Shown: positions 1 to 14,335 of the stretch, in pieces
Layout: each line of letters begins with the position of its first letter
Numbering within the stretch: the first letter of the stretch is position 1
From: Lineus longissimus
Lineage: Eukaryota; Nemertea; Pilidiophora; Heteronemertea; Lineidae
Direction of reading: 5' to 3'
DNA: 60,000 nt
Assembly (NCBI RefSeq): GCF_910592395.1
Contig: NC_088312.1
Span: 9,798,001 to 9,858,000 of the forward strand
Translations under genes and position numbers: made by a program
Notes under the pieces: model-generated
Told to the model about the DNA's origin: nothing
The model's input: the letters and a program-made list of their open reading frames with translations, nothing else
The model's database searches: none

Positions 1-3000
1 GAGAAGAAAATCTCGTCTTTCTTCTCCAAGAATACAAATCTCAAATCAATGGAGAAAAATTGAAAAACATCTCTCACAATGAGCGATCGGGACAATGTAT
101 GAATACATGATATACTATAGCGGTGTGTACATAGTTAGAAGTGGTCTACAAGTACTCTCAACTTTTGCACATTTTAGGCGAGTGGCGTGAATTTGCGGAG
201 CACACATGGTGCATTGGTGCGATTCGATTGAATATGTGCCACCATTTGACACAATTCCCGATCACTCAAAGCGCCGCCATCAAAAGAGGAATATTTGAGC
301 AATGAAAACAGGTGTCAACCAATTCAAGTCATTTTTTAAGAATTTTTTAATGAAAGCATTTACTGTAAACCATGAACTGTTTGTGAAGATAAAATTTGAC
401 AAATTTGCTACACTCACAAAATGTCCCAGTTTACATTCCGCTGAGAATTTAATAGGCCATTAAATCATAAGGTTAATTGGACTACACGATACTCTCAACA
501 CCTGAAGGCAAGTGTCTTTCGTTAACAATGTCAATCTCACAATTTCATAGTACAAGGTAATGCTGAATGCAAATCGTGTTCTGTTGCAACTGGCAGAGAC
601 TGTCTGAGATTCAAACAAGCTATCCTGCTTTAATTGCCAATTAACTCAGGTACAAGGCTAGAATTCTTTTGCACAATTAGTTAAATACAGGTTTTAACCC
701 TTCACCTACAACACTTGAAGATGTCATCTTTCTAATTAATTTCCTTTTGCTAGCAAGGGGTCCACTCATTTTTCGAAAATTTCAAATGCGTGAACGGCTC
801 AAAGGCATGAACTATAGGTCACCAAAACTTGCAATGTTGCCAAAGATTCAGACCTAAAAGGTAACTGAATTATTACCAGTAAACATTTGGCTCCTACTTG
901 ACCTACACATGACTCTGGTACAAATTAATCCACAAGAAATACAGTACTTCCATGTCAACCAACACCATTCAGATAGAGTTACTGTCATCATCCATCAAAC
1001 ATTCTCATAGATATGCTAACTGATGTGGTTAGTGGGCCATAGATACATGTACATGCAATTGCCACAACATCACGATTTATTGATCAGCACACTTGACTGG
1101 CCAGGCAATCCCCATCATGGGTAATCAAGGAACATGAAACCCTGTGTGACGCCAGGTAACTTTGATCATCAGTTGTCAGCTGCTGATGGTGATAGATCAC
1201 CAGGACCAAGGCTGCAATTTCTATTGAGATTTGGTCCTTCCAACCGGATAGAAACAATATTTGGAAGGTTTACACGTCTCTGGAGGAAACATAATCAGAA
1301 GGTTTGTCAGTCCTATCAATCAGATGGAAGTTACATTGCTTTTGATCATCCCTGCCTACAATGAGAGACTGCAAGTGAAACAAAAGGCCATACCTCATTA
1401 AAAGTGTAAGCAAATACTACAATTGGGTTATGGTCTTGTGTTCCACAGACATAGCCGGCAGCAGTTTCTTTCAAAGAAGTTCCTCTTTAGCAATTACAGC
1501 AAATGTTGTTGTGTCCAGGAAGAGACAGATCACTGGACACCTATGGGCTGCACATACTGTAGCTCATCTAGTCCTTCCAACTGGATGGTAGACAGAAGGA
1601 TAGGAGCTTCTCAGCTGCTTCATCTGCTTGACATCTCACGTGGACGACAACACAAAGAGTGTCAAAACCCAAGTGCTGCGTCACCAGGAAGCCATTTCAG
1701 TCACAAGGAGGGTTTCAGATACCGAAGTGGTCTGACCTGGTAACGCAGATAATGAATTGGTAGAGCTTCACGCCAACTGTGAAAATGGGATGGGAGGGGT
1801 TGACCTGGAATTGGATGGGTTCCTGGAGTTTGTGTTTAACCCCCAAAGCAGACTGCATGAAGAGAATTGACCAATACATCCATCATGTCCATGCATGGAA
1901 CCCAAGACAAGCACAAAGAACCTGTTTCTTGACCAGTACTGTTTGAAAGTTGGAAAACTGGTCAGCTGATTCTGATTTTGTCACCCATGGGAGTATCAAA
2001 TCTGATACGAATTCACAATCTTGGTCATATATGACTTGTGCATCGAACAATTATTATGCTCTACTCCAAAATTCTTTCGGAGAAATCAATTTCACATGAG
2101 AAATGTTTCATGAGCCATTCACGGCATTTCAATACAAAGAATGAAAATGGATTTTTAAAATTTGATGGTCGGGTGACATTTTACACTGTTTTACTGACGC
2201 TTTATTTGTGAAAATTGTTCTCCAAGACATCAAAGGGCACACAAACCACTTATGGTTGGATTGAAAACAGCCACCGGCAACAAGTTTCATTTTACTTAAG
2301 ATTATTTGTGTGTTGGGTGTCTCTGTTTGTCTCTGAATACAAAACAACAGAAAGTTTTAGTAACTTGAAAGTGACATCTGGTCGAAGGACATTTCAGAAC
2401 CCACAGATGCAAAGGTGCTGTGCATCAAAGATATAGCGGGGTCGTGGACTGGACGGAAGTTTTGGCTCGCTCTTTGAAAACATCCGTCGATTACTGGTAT
2501 TAATACTGATTGTGCCTTAAGGTTCAGATGTTGGCAGACCATCACATGTGAATCACACGGTAAAGTCTAGTTTTAATGCTAATAACAAACAGCTAAGTGA
2601 TAATCTGAAGAGTTTCATAGTTGCACTCAAGTTTGTTGGAGAACATTTCAACTAGTGGATACTTAATGTGGTCATACTGATCAAATCGCGCACAAATCGA
2701 TAATTATTTCTTGCCACCAATAACAACACAATATAAATGTGTCAAATAAGTGCGGATTTTTTTGTTGGTTTGCTGCCGTTATCCATTAATTTTGTGTACA
2801 GTCAATGCAATCAGTTTAGCCATTGGTAATAAGAGCAAACAGTCAAGCGTTTGGCAATCAAATATCAAATATTCACATAACACGCTTGTTTTGACTGCTG
2901 CCTGCATACTTGTATAATGTGCCTATGTAAGTTTGCGTATGTACTTGGTGCAGGCAGTTGCGGTCAGGGCAGACAGCTGATGCCCCTATTACCCAGTGTT

Positions 3001-6000
3001 AGGCCTTGATCTATAATAAATCATGAAGGCCAACTGTTGCGGCGATCACCACCATGAAACCTGGATGTATCATTACTCTATAATTGATCTAACCTTCTGT
3101 TGAGGGTTAGATGAGTATAGCTAGGGAAAGGTCTTGCAACACATGACCCCTTCCAACATGATAAGGGTTATCTCAAAAGCAATACCAAATCAATAACATA
3201 TCAGCTGTACTCTTGATGACGCCCTCTCCGAGACAACTCTCCATTCTGCCAGGTGTTGCATAAAGTCTCTCTTCGCTATATCATAATTTCCAACCTCACG
3301 TGCAAGATATCAAAACCATCTATTTTCATGCATTGCTTCATTTATCATTGGTCATAAATGCAATAACTCTAAGATGTATTAACGATTGGTATTGGGAATG
3401 AACCTGCACGACATATGAATGGATCACTAGGGAATACACTGCGAAACCTCCTTACATATTTATTAGCAGAACTAATGAAATTCATGCTCTGATACATTAA
3501 CATGCATGATATTGTGCACAAGGTGTCACTAATGAATAGGGTGCTATAGCCTGCAATATCTTGTTCGCCTCGCCATGCACCGGAGAAGAACAAATACTGC
3601 ACCGACATCCAGTGGAGTTTCACACTCTCAGTTCACCTCCCCTTTCAACCAACAAAATGTCTTTTAAATCAGGCTCCCACTTTTCATGTCAATTAGCCAG
3701 TGGAATATCCACGTGGATGTCAAAGAGCACTTTTTTAAAACTGAATGCTCTAGTTAGCAAGAAATTCTTACTGGCAAACTCGAAAACACACTGGGTGAAA
3801 CGTCAGAAGTTGGCTGCAACAAAAGGGAGCAAATTCGTGATAAAGTAACAGACTTTCAACAGAATCACAAAAATATTTCACCAGACGTTTCTAAGACAAA
3901 CATACAGGATTCTGATTATGAAGAAACCACAGGATATGTCTCCCAAATAAGAAGGGAAAACTTTGACAGACTCATACTCAACAGACCAAAGTTCATCTTG
4001 CTATCACCGGATCTGCGAGAAGGATATCAAAAGCATGTTCAGATGCACATACAAAGTGTTCAGTACTTGTGATATCTAAACAGACAACAAGAAATCTTTC
4101 ATATCAAGGAAATTAACAAGGAAAACACTTCGACCGCAACTTGCAAATATTATAATGAACAGACCCTGTTGTAATTAACAAAGATGCAGGTCCTAGGTAA
4201 ACAGATGAAAGCAAGCACTGTATGATGAAGGAGAAAGTGTGAAGACTGCTTCCATGCCGGTGAGGAATGAGAGGCCACACTGCGATCTTGCTCGCAAGTA
4301 CAGAAACGCTTTGCTGCGATCTGCCAGAGTCAAAAGAAATGCACACCACTCAACACAACGTGATCTGCCGAGAGGATTCTGAGGATTACAGACACTGAGA
4401 CAGGTGACCTGTGAGAGTTTGGAAAAGCTTTTTGCGATCCGCCAACAAATTACAATGAAATGTCACCTACTGGGATGGTACCTTGCTTCGGACTGCCATA
4501 GTATGAATAAGAATTACACTCAACATTTCGTTTAAGACCAGCAAGCTGTACAGAGATCCAGCAACAAGAAAGTCCAAGTGATGCGGAGTAAATTGTTTAC
4601 GATTTGCCAACATTCATTAACATGCCATTTTGCGCCAGAAGGAAATTACTCTAAGTACCTGCTGTTATGGGAGCACAGGTGCTGAAAACCTAAAATATCG
4701 TGTTGGAAACTGTTGCACACCATCTGTTTTTATCGTTGCAGCCAAGGTACAGAGAAAATATGGACCACTGGAATCAAAGTACAGAGAAGATAGACGACAT
4801 CAGCAGTAATGACACTGTAATAATTGAAATAAATTCTTCAATCACCACATGACATAATGATGATGAGCAACAACTGACACCATTTTATCTCAATAGACAG
4901 ACATCATTTCAGCCAATATCTGACACGAAACTTTTTCTAAATTTCAGAACAAATTTCCACGTTTCACAGATGCTACAGAGAGTGTCAGACAGAGAAAAGT
5001 TAGGACGTATTTACGGCGTGAAAGCGAAGTATGCTCATTTTTTAAAACTTCGACCGTGGGAATATTGAGTCGACTGTGATAAGATGCTTGAAAAATCTTC
5101 AAAAACATGTACTGTCTAGACAATGTCATGTCTCGCGAAAGACTGATTAAAGTCTTAAGACTTTTGAACACGTTCCGATAACGTTCCGATAACATAGCCG
5201 AAGGCATAACAAGGCAACTTGTTTTTGATGTCTCCACAACTCTTGTCTTTTCTCACTGACATTTATGGCGGATTATAAAATTGGCGCCCACGCTGAGACT
5301 GTGTGTCATTTTAAAATCAACATGTCATACCTTCTATGAAAGTAGGTTTAGCCAGGAAGTTTATCAGACAACAGGCCAGAAATAGAAACTACTCTTCTTG
5401 TCATCGAGGTTCACCAGTCCCCTGATTTTGACAACCATCTTTTCCTCAAGAAAGTGAATGTAAAAGAGACAGGAATTCACCGTTCATAGTCACAGTAAGC
5501 TTTTTATGTAATGGGTGATCCAGAACATAATCTAAACCAAGACCAGCATCACCTGCTCCTCCCCTGACACAAACATGCCGAGAAGGAAAACTACCAGTAA
5601 AGTTTCAGGAAGCATTGCCCACACATGTGGCACCGCATAGAAGCAAGCCACAGGTTTGCTAAGAAGCATGGCAAGACAGATAATACTGCTATAAGCTTTA
5701 TGACAAATACCACCATCTCTGATCTCCGTTTTCACCCTGGAGATGTCTGATGCCAAACAAATGCAACAAAGGTAATCAAATAGACACCAAAAGCATATAT
5801 CCCCCTGAATCTGATGACAAGTGTGACTCATCCTGAGATGCATCTTCATCAATCCCAGAGCAGACGACAATGTTTACTCAGGGTTACAATACCACGATGC
5901 ACTGACTGCTTCTATTGACATAGGATGAGTAAATGTTGACAGTTCTATTGGCAAGGCAACTTCACTCTGACAAGCAGAGCATCACAGAATGTAGAGTCTC

Positions 6001-9000
6001 GCTGGTCAGATGTCAACCGGTCACTAAGCACCAAGCTCCAGAGTGCAGGGACAGTCTGTCACCAATGCTGAATTCCTTCGGATATAAAAGCAAATAACCA
6101 GAATAAAAGCAGGCGATGGTACATGTAGGCATCAGTGGCTTACACTCTGAGTGTATGCATCCCCACTTCAAGCAGTCCCATGCAGGCCCAAGCCTCGTGA
6201 GTGAATGACAAAGGAAACCTAAATGCCAAGCGTCCATATGATACTTCTCAATCATTGAAGAGAGGAGCAAACAGCAACCATGCATTGACAGCCACTGACC
6301 ATCTTCTTGTCTAATCACTACAGCCTCTTAATTGACAGGATTCACATCACCATCAACCAAAACCAACAAAATCTCGCCCCGATGAACTACAACAACCAAG
6401 GCAAACAGTCAATATGATTTCGTATCTTTCTGCAACAAAGAGACTGGAGGTCCCTGAATTCCTCAGATAATCCAACAACACAAGAAAGCACTCGTGGACA
6501 ATAGATCACCAGCCCGTGACTCCCAAGAGGCAAAATGGCAGTGAATAGCCGCAGGTTATGCAGGAAATTTCCATTTGAGTGCATCCCTTAGGGGAGTCAC
6601 AACCGATGATATGTGTTTGAGGGGCTGAATGATGCAGCAGAGTAGCATCATTAACAATCTGTAGAGGAAGTATCCCAGTATTTCAGGAAAGTCAGCTTCC
6701 GATATAATACTCCCATTGGGCCAAATGGCATGCTATGGTATAGATAGTTCATCACTCCCTTTTGTCGAGTGCATTACATCTTTCACAAAGGGTCCATTAG
6801 CTAATAGCCTCACTCCAAAGAAATACCATCACATTACCAACGCTATATGTATAGACTGGAACGCCCATAAGAATCCAAAGAAGAAAAGTATCTGAGATTC
6901 AGGAAAAACAATTCTGTATTCTATCCCCGGTACCCAGTAAATCCATCAATACTTTTTCACCAATCGTGTATTGTGTCATTTTTTTTTGCTTTTCTGTGCG
7001 AACTCTGTTTTACTCCATCTAAACCCTGCATTACCTGATGTTTTAAAAACTGACGGATGTTTCTCAATCGACAAATCAAAGTAAGAGCTAACAACACACC
7101 CAAAGCTTTTTCAGTGCAATTCCATCATGTCAGAAAAAAACCCCGGCAAGATGGTTACATTCTGACAAGTGCCGATTCAGCCTGACTTGAATTGCGTGAC
7201 AGTGGGTGGGAGTTTAGTGTTTCTTATGCTAGAGAAACAGTTCCAGTACTTTAGGCTTCTTGAGCTGACTCATGAAATCCATTGATCGACTCAAATCTGA
7301 CAGTCTCCATATGTGAACTTGGACTGAACCACATGAAGTCCATTTGTCCCTTTCACACCATGCTTTCATAGACGAATAATCTTATACACGTAAGCTCCTG
7401 GTACCAGTGTCTTGCATCTGGCAGCCTTCGATGTCAACAGACTGATGATTTTCTCACCAATATGACAGAAAGTACTTGTTAGCAAGCCACAACTCACTAA
7501 AAAGGGATGTCCAGGTGAAAAGACTTTTGCATCTAATCTGCTTGCTTTCGCTTTTTCATCAAATTGATGTTTTTCTTGCAAATAAATCACTTTCACTTAA
7601 TCATGTTTGCCTACACACAAGGACAGCAGATGGTTCTCTGGTGACTAGTGGTCTGAGTAGTGGCTCATCACTAAACTGACGACTTCAATCTCGGTACAGT
7701 GGGTGTATTTCATACTTAGGATGATTTGCTTGAAACTGCATATCAAAGATGAATTTTAGTCAGTGCGGCGTGGTGAATAGCAGACTGATGAATAATGATT
7801 GTACTCTGGTGAACAATAAGGATATTCAATACTTCAGCCATAACAATAGTTTACCCTTTAATTTGATAGTATTTAGTCTCGAAGACCATAATGTTACCAA
7901 CAACACCAAAATAGATCAAGGTGTCCTTTGATTCAAACAGACATCAATTGATCGACCACGCATCACTGGCATCACTGTTACATACATATGCCAGCAGCCA
8001 ACGATTATCAGCAGCCACCTCCGTTTGTATCAAAACGTTTGCATGACAATCATCACTCCTCACTTTCTTAATTTTGCAACTTCATTACTGACAACTTCCG
8101 GCGCCATATTCTCTCATCTGCGCTATCCAGCGTACATGTAATCTCCTGTCGGGCTTTCACTAATTACATGATGGAGACATAGCACTCAACGATGGTTTAT
8201 GAGACAGTGCTAATACAACGAGGTATAATCATGAGTTTGCCTGTAGCAGTCTCTCGTGACAATTTAGCATCAATGTTGGAAATTACCAGTACTTTTCCTT
8301 ATTTATGTGAGTTTACTTTGCTGTAATTAAGATTGATGTGCTGCTAAGGTTTTTGTGTAATTCACTCTATTAAGATGAAGAGCGTGTTTTTTCAAAACAG
8401 TATCAAATTTGCAACGTTCTACCAATATCAATACTGAATCAGACTCACGTTTAGCGAGACTAGCGACTTGGCTTCTGCGGTGAAAAGACTTGTGACATCT
8501 GATTCAGCCATCAGACCAAATCGAACAGACCAGATTTCAATATATACTCAAACCCCAAAGGGTTAGGGCTGTTTCTCTATATTCAGCTCTTCTTTGCTGA
8601 GCCTATTAGACAATAACCACGCTTATTTGGGCTCCACTCAATGCAAATGCACCCATGGAGAAGCTGTGCTCGCCTCGCAGCCATAATGAGTATTGAACAA
8701 TTGTCAAGGGAGTAATTAAAGGCCACAATGGCTGAATAAAGCTAGCCAGGCAGAATGGTACACACATAGAGTAAAAACAATCAATTATGTACACTGTAAT
8801 TTCATGTATAACATCACAACTTCAGCTTTTGCCACGTAGCTTAATGAACACATTTTTCAGTATCAAAGTTAATTTCTTCGTCACAATAAATACTTCCTGC
8901 AGTATTTTTCTGGGGGTTTTTTTCAATTTTTTTTCAGGAAGATTGACATTTCCACATAATTGAGCTGAAGAATGTTAATTAGCCATTTAATTGTCATATG

Positions 9001-12000
9001 TCACATTATATAGCCATGACACAATTGCCACCTCCATGTAATTCATCTATTATGGAGAGGCAGTACAGGCAGAGTGCACCAAATTCAGACAAAGGTACAT
9101 TGCTGCAACTGTGGTTGAACTTCTTCATTCAAACAATGAAATATGCGAATTAGAAAGTAGCAAAGTCCTCAGTCATTGCACCTGATCTGAATTGGCCTTC
9201 ACAAATAATATATGCAGCCATCATGAATATCTTGCTACCATATACGTCCAATAAAACTAGAGCACTCCTTGTAAATAAAATGTACAAAAAGAGATCACAG
9301 TGATATTCTATAATTCATGGCCAGCTATTCCTGATTGCACCACTTCTTTCAACCGCCCCTGCACAGTTGAGATTGGCTGAAATTTGGAGGCAGTCTTGGA
9401 CATACCGGGCGAGGCTGGCAGTCGATTGTATTTCAGAACTGCAAGTGTCATATACGTATAAGGCCCATGAGGCTGATAACTTCCAACATCACTTGAAAAA
9501 CTTCTGCATAAAATTCATTGTTCACTTGACAGGTACGTCTGTAATACTATATCCAATCAATAGGTACTTTCAAATGGAAAATGTGGGAGAAATAAAGCAA
9601 GTACATATAAATAAATGATGGAAATATACTCTTTGTTGCCAGCGAGGCATTGATTTGTTTTTAGCTGTTTAACAATGGATCACCTGCGTGCACATGACTA
9701 AATACCACCTCTACCAGGTAATGTTTCAGAACTGTTCATTTTGCTGATGTGCCTTTATCGATATGATGTCACTTTCATTGCAAGTAATCAAGTTGTCCTG
9801 TAACTGGGTTCCTTCATCACAACAGTATGACTTGACCTAACTTGACAAGAATGACTACACACCAAACATGCCATAACTGTACATGTACAGTATCAATTTT
9901 AGGATGGCATCATTTTCACGAATAATGTTTTCATGTAATACCGTAAATAGATAATGGCATAAAATACACAATGAATGGCAGAAGGTTTCAATGATTTCAT
10001 ATTGTATCAATGAATTTGCAGAAATTGGCAATCTCACAATAATTAACTGCCATCATTTTGTTTGTAACTGCCAGATGAGATATGTGAAGTTCGGGACAAC
10101 AACTTGTTATAATGGTGGATGCCCTATAAAGTTTGGTATAATCTTTATTTGAGATCCTATAATATGGCATATCGACCTCATAAAGGTTGCACAAGGTCGC
10201 ACAAGGTTGCACATGTAATATGACAGAAACTCCTTATGAACATTATCATGGCTTACAATCCTCATCACCACAGCTGGCCACGAAATTTGTTTCGAAAATT
10301 TCCTTCTGGAAAGACACCATCCTATTTCTAATCCATCTCAGATACATTGGTATAGTCACTGCTGCATTATACAAGTTTTTTACTCGAAATATTTCCCTAA
10401 GGATATGGAATTGATATGAATCAGTAGTGTAAGAAAGACTGATCACTGAGCAATCGGGCCAGGATTGATGGATGCATGGCTCATCTGATTGATGGGCCAG
10501 CACACCCATCAATTAACCAGTTCCATAGTGTACACACTGCATTAGTCATTAATTAGGGAGTTACAGAGAGGCTAATGTTTAGGATCGAAGATTTGATAGA
10601 TGATGGCAAAGAACATAGCAAAGTCTGCGATGTCCCCATACAAAACACTTGCAACCTGGAACCAATCCGACAGGGTATTGGGGACTTTCAATAGTTCCTG
10701 GTACATGGCAGCAGAAAAGAATAAACGAGTAACCCTTTTCAATGTTAAAAGAAGGATATCTACTCAAATCCTCCCCAACCAACAAGGCAATTTTACAAGT
10801 TTGCATTGACACTCGATCCTGTCTTTGAAATGTCATCGCAGTGCTCACCAAAAAAGACAAGTAGTTTTCCTGTTTATTTCTAGACACCAGGAGAAGAAAT
10901 TCAACAATAAATGCCATGATAAAAGAATCCTAATCCCCCAGGAAAAGTTGCCGCCACTTCTGGCTGAAGGAGGCTGGGGTTGCCATGGTTATAAGAAGTT
11001 GATACTTACAGTACCTTGAGCCTTTGATAGTTGTTAAAAAAAGAGACAAGTGGGAGGCAGACAAACAGTAGGATAAGAACAAAGCCTTGAGGCAGAGAAG
11101 GCAGAGTTGCAACAAAGAGATGTCTGACAGCAAGTTTTCAAATGGTTTTTGTGTCAAAGCAATTATACTTTATACATCAGCCTAACAATTCCCAAAGGGT
11201 GCGGTTGGTGGTTTCTGGAGGCCTGGAGAGAAAGTGTGGAAGAAGTTATGCGTGGGTCGGACAAGCTGGAGCAAAGAAAAACAAATGCAAACAAGGTTTT
11301 ATTTTCCCCAATGAAGAAGATTTTTGCCCACACAGCTTCTCTATGATGATCAACATAGGTTGCAGCAATGAAGAGATATCCTGGCCACACCCTGACACTC
11401 CACACATGACTCAGAAAGAGACGCACTCACACGATGATTCCTCGTGAACGCGACAAACCATCAAGGACATTGTCAGCTTCCGTGCAAGACATCAACTACT
11501 GCAGGGTAAATTGGCTAGTTCTTGATGAACATCTCTCGCTCCACGGGCGATCGTGAAATAATTGGCTCCATCGGGAGAAGCATTTAGTTCACGTCTGATG
11601 GGTGGGAATTGGTGAGCAACCATACGACATTTAGGAACAGGACATCACACCTAACTCACATAGTATGGTCAATTATCAATGTCTCAATATCTGATTTATG
11701 ACAAGAATATCATTTTTTCAATAATAAAACACTTGTACAGTAATACGATAGCAATTAGTACTATCGATAACCTTATACACTACGACACTAAATCACAAGA
11801 GACCGTTGTGTTGGATCTCATTTCTAATAAAACACCTTCAAGTGGAAAGTTAACATGATTCTTAGAGTCAAGTAGGTGACTTTTTACCTGTTTATTGAAT
11901 CATTGAGATGCGCAAAGCAAAACAGATTACAATTCACAGCAATAACGTAGGACAAATCACACACCCGAGACCCGAGATTTCGATACGATTTCGGAAACGC

Positions 12001-14198
12001 CAGCAGTGTATGACACTGCTGGTTACACCAATAGCATGTCATTCACTCGGAGCAGTTGGCTGTTTGTCAGACATCAGTTCAAACACTGGCTGAGGGAACG
12101 TACTAAAAGCAGCTATCAATTTCTAGCCGTGTCTGGACTGGGAGACCAGTATATCAGTGAATGGTACCAAAGTACATTTGGATCACATTCAATGAGGCTT
12201 TCACACTCCTATCAATGCAAAATATATGTTTTTGAGTGTTATACACATCGATGAAAGCATGAATCCACGATCTGTTGCTTTGTAAAAGGTTCATTTTTTT
12301 GTGCGTGGCTCATAATATTAGCCAATTCCTAACAATTCTATTCATGACACATGATGACAAGATTTTTAATAATTCTCGATGATGTGTACTTTATTGAAAA
12401 TATCACACCTGTGCTGACATGATATATGGCTATGTGTACAATGCATACATACTTTTCAAGATGTCAAACCAATTGACGTCTCGGTTTTGTGTCAATCATT
12501 TATTTCGAGGCCCATCAGCTAGCTCCGTACATTGATTCTGGCAGATAATTTACAACCAGAAAATCGTCATATTAGATCCCTCCTACCCCTAATGACTAAA
12601 GCAAGAAGGCAACAGAACCATGCACCATGCATCAATCCTTGGATTTTTTTGGGACAGTCTGTAGGAAGTTATTGTGTCAAACACAAGTTCACCCTCGCAT
12701 GCAAAACAGAGAGTCCGACAGATCATATCGTTTGAACACAAATCTTGCCACATCGCCAATGCCGGCACTGTCCAGGAATCTGTACCGATTGACCCAATGT
12801 TGATATTGTTCATAGCAGATAACTGCGGTGCCTAATTCAATAACCGGAGTAATTTCTCGATCAATTTGTAATATTGGTAGCCCGATATATAGGACTGTTC
12901 CTAGCCGTCGGTGACCTCAAGTCCATGTAGTCTACACAAATATCTTCTAGACAGGAAATTGCATTGGCACGAGTGTGTTTGCTCATTGGCGGGAATGGAT
13001 GGAATGTAAAAAGGAAAGATATTACAGTAATTGGGCATAAAGTGAAAGGCAAAGAATTGCTCGCAAAAACTGGTCAAACGTAAATATTTCTAAATCTAGA
13101 ACATTGACAACACCTAAAAATGCCTGTGATAAAAAGTCATTTCTATGCAGTAGTGAAAGTTTCCATTATCAATTGAACAAGTTCACCTGTCTCAAGAGTA
13201 ACCGAATTCCATGACAAGTAGAAAGTACATATGTAATATCCTGTAGCCAGTTGTTTCCTTTTCTTTTCTGAAAGCAACAAGGCAGAACATGTAATCTATC
13301 AACAAGGTTTTTCCCTTAACATCAACGCAACACCAGGATGCCTATTTTTCAAAACTGTTCAAGTCACAAACAAGGCTTCAGATTTCTGCCTCTAATTCGC
13401 AGTTACTGATTAGTTAGGTATAAGGTTAGTCTGTTTTAAAAAGAGGTGTACTGGTTAACACCGTCAGTGCCAGACTTCTACCAGACAAGACATGGGTTCA
13501 AACCCATACTAATCAACCGAATTCTTTCCTGTTTTTTTAGCATGCAAAAGTTTACAAGTGAAGCACTGTTCGCTCAACTAAAAAGGTCTTCTTTCTTTCA
13601 GAATGCACCCCGGCATTTGGTCACCGAGACCACATTCCCAGAAGTCAGAGCTGCAGTCAATGAGATTGAAATCAATGGATTCTGAGTTCACTCTGCCAAC
13701 TGAAACCAAATCCCTCCCATATCACTTACAGTTAAACATCTAAATCAAATCGCAAACCCAATCGAATCAAATAACACTTCATTAATGGCGGAAGCATTTG
13801 AACTAATGGCCTCTGCATTACAAATGTTAGCAGACACATTTGATGTCTCGCGTGGAACCATTTAGAGCGGCTGCATTGCTAGGAAGTGATTATACGGCAA
13901 ATTAGAGGTCGTGGAATGACCCTTTGTCGCAATAATACACGGCAATTTCATTTTATGTACAGATACAGCTAACCGGTCACACACAGCAACATAATACTTG
14001 GACATTTTGTTGCATTTCAGTTGCTATGAAACTGCTAAATGTTTGTTTTGCAACTGAATGCATAAATCCCTAGTCATCCTGGCATGAATAAATGCTTCTG
14101 TAAATATATTGCGGATATCATTTCAAATGCCAGTATATCTAAATTGCTCATGAAGTCTAAAGTTAGATGTGAACCAGCTATTTTTCAACAAAACTAAC
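1..14198. other. Presumed TMTC3 intron 2 and beyond; no exon identified
   Basis: The stretch lies downstream (minus strand) of the second TMTC3 coding exon, which ends in a good splice donor, so at least its right part should be intron. The next expected TMTC exon, carrying the conserved His-Pro-Ile/Val-His-Thr-Glu segment, was looked for on the minus strand and not found. Reading frames here are short, overlap on both strands and have no recognisable domain. It contains a tRNA-like element near 13,451 and a promoter-like motif near 8,090, listed separately. Otherwise I see only unique-looking AT-rich DNA. Confidence 0.55.
13443..13515 (+). mobile_element. tRNA-derived element (SINE head) candidate
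   Basis: A box-like TGGTTAACACCG at about 13,451 is followed 45 bp later by a B box-like GGTTCAAACCC at about 13,495, the spacing and order of an internal RNA polymerase III promoter. The B box sits in a short self-complementary arm (GGGTTCAAACCC). No convincing full cloverleaf can be drawn, so a degenerate SINE head or tRNA pseudogene is more likely than a working tRNA gene. Confidence 0.4.
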
Positions 14199-14335
14199 CT
14201 GAGATACATGATGCTGACTATTCCGTGGAGAATCATGTTGACGAGATGGTATGACATGGGTTCAAGCTCTGAGAAAGCATAGTTGAGGCGGAATGTCAGC
14301 ACGCACAGGGGCCGATATGACTTGTGGCTTTGCTC
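14199..14335 (-). CDS. TMTC3: TMTC3 coding exon 2 (partial gene)
   Basis: This 137-nt exon is bounded by an acceptor (tttttccag) and a donor (CTCAG/gttagt). It enters in phase 0 and leaves in phase 2. It encodes about 46 residues starting [20 protein letters not shown], the hallmark [14 protein letters not shown] block of the TMTC family that follows the NDFWG motif, and continues with [17 protein letters not shown]. The S-E-L-x-P-M-S-Y-H-L-x-N-M-I pattern fits TMTC3 better than TMTC1, 2 or 4 from what I know of those families. It continues the frame of exon 1 exactly. The TPR-repeat half of the protein is not visible in the window. Confidence 0.93.

Noticed and set aside
5266-5336. Plus-strand short start MADYKIGAHAETVCHF in an ATGGCGGA context.
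   Set aside because: Stops after 24 codons with only a weak possible donor, and no downstream exon was recognised.
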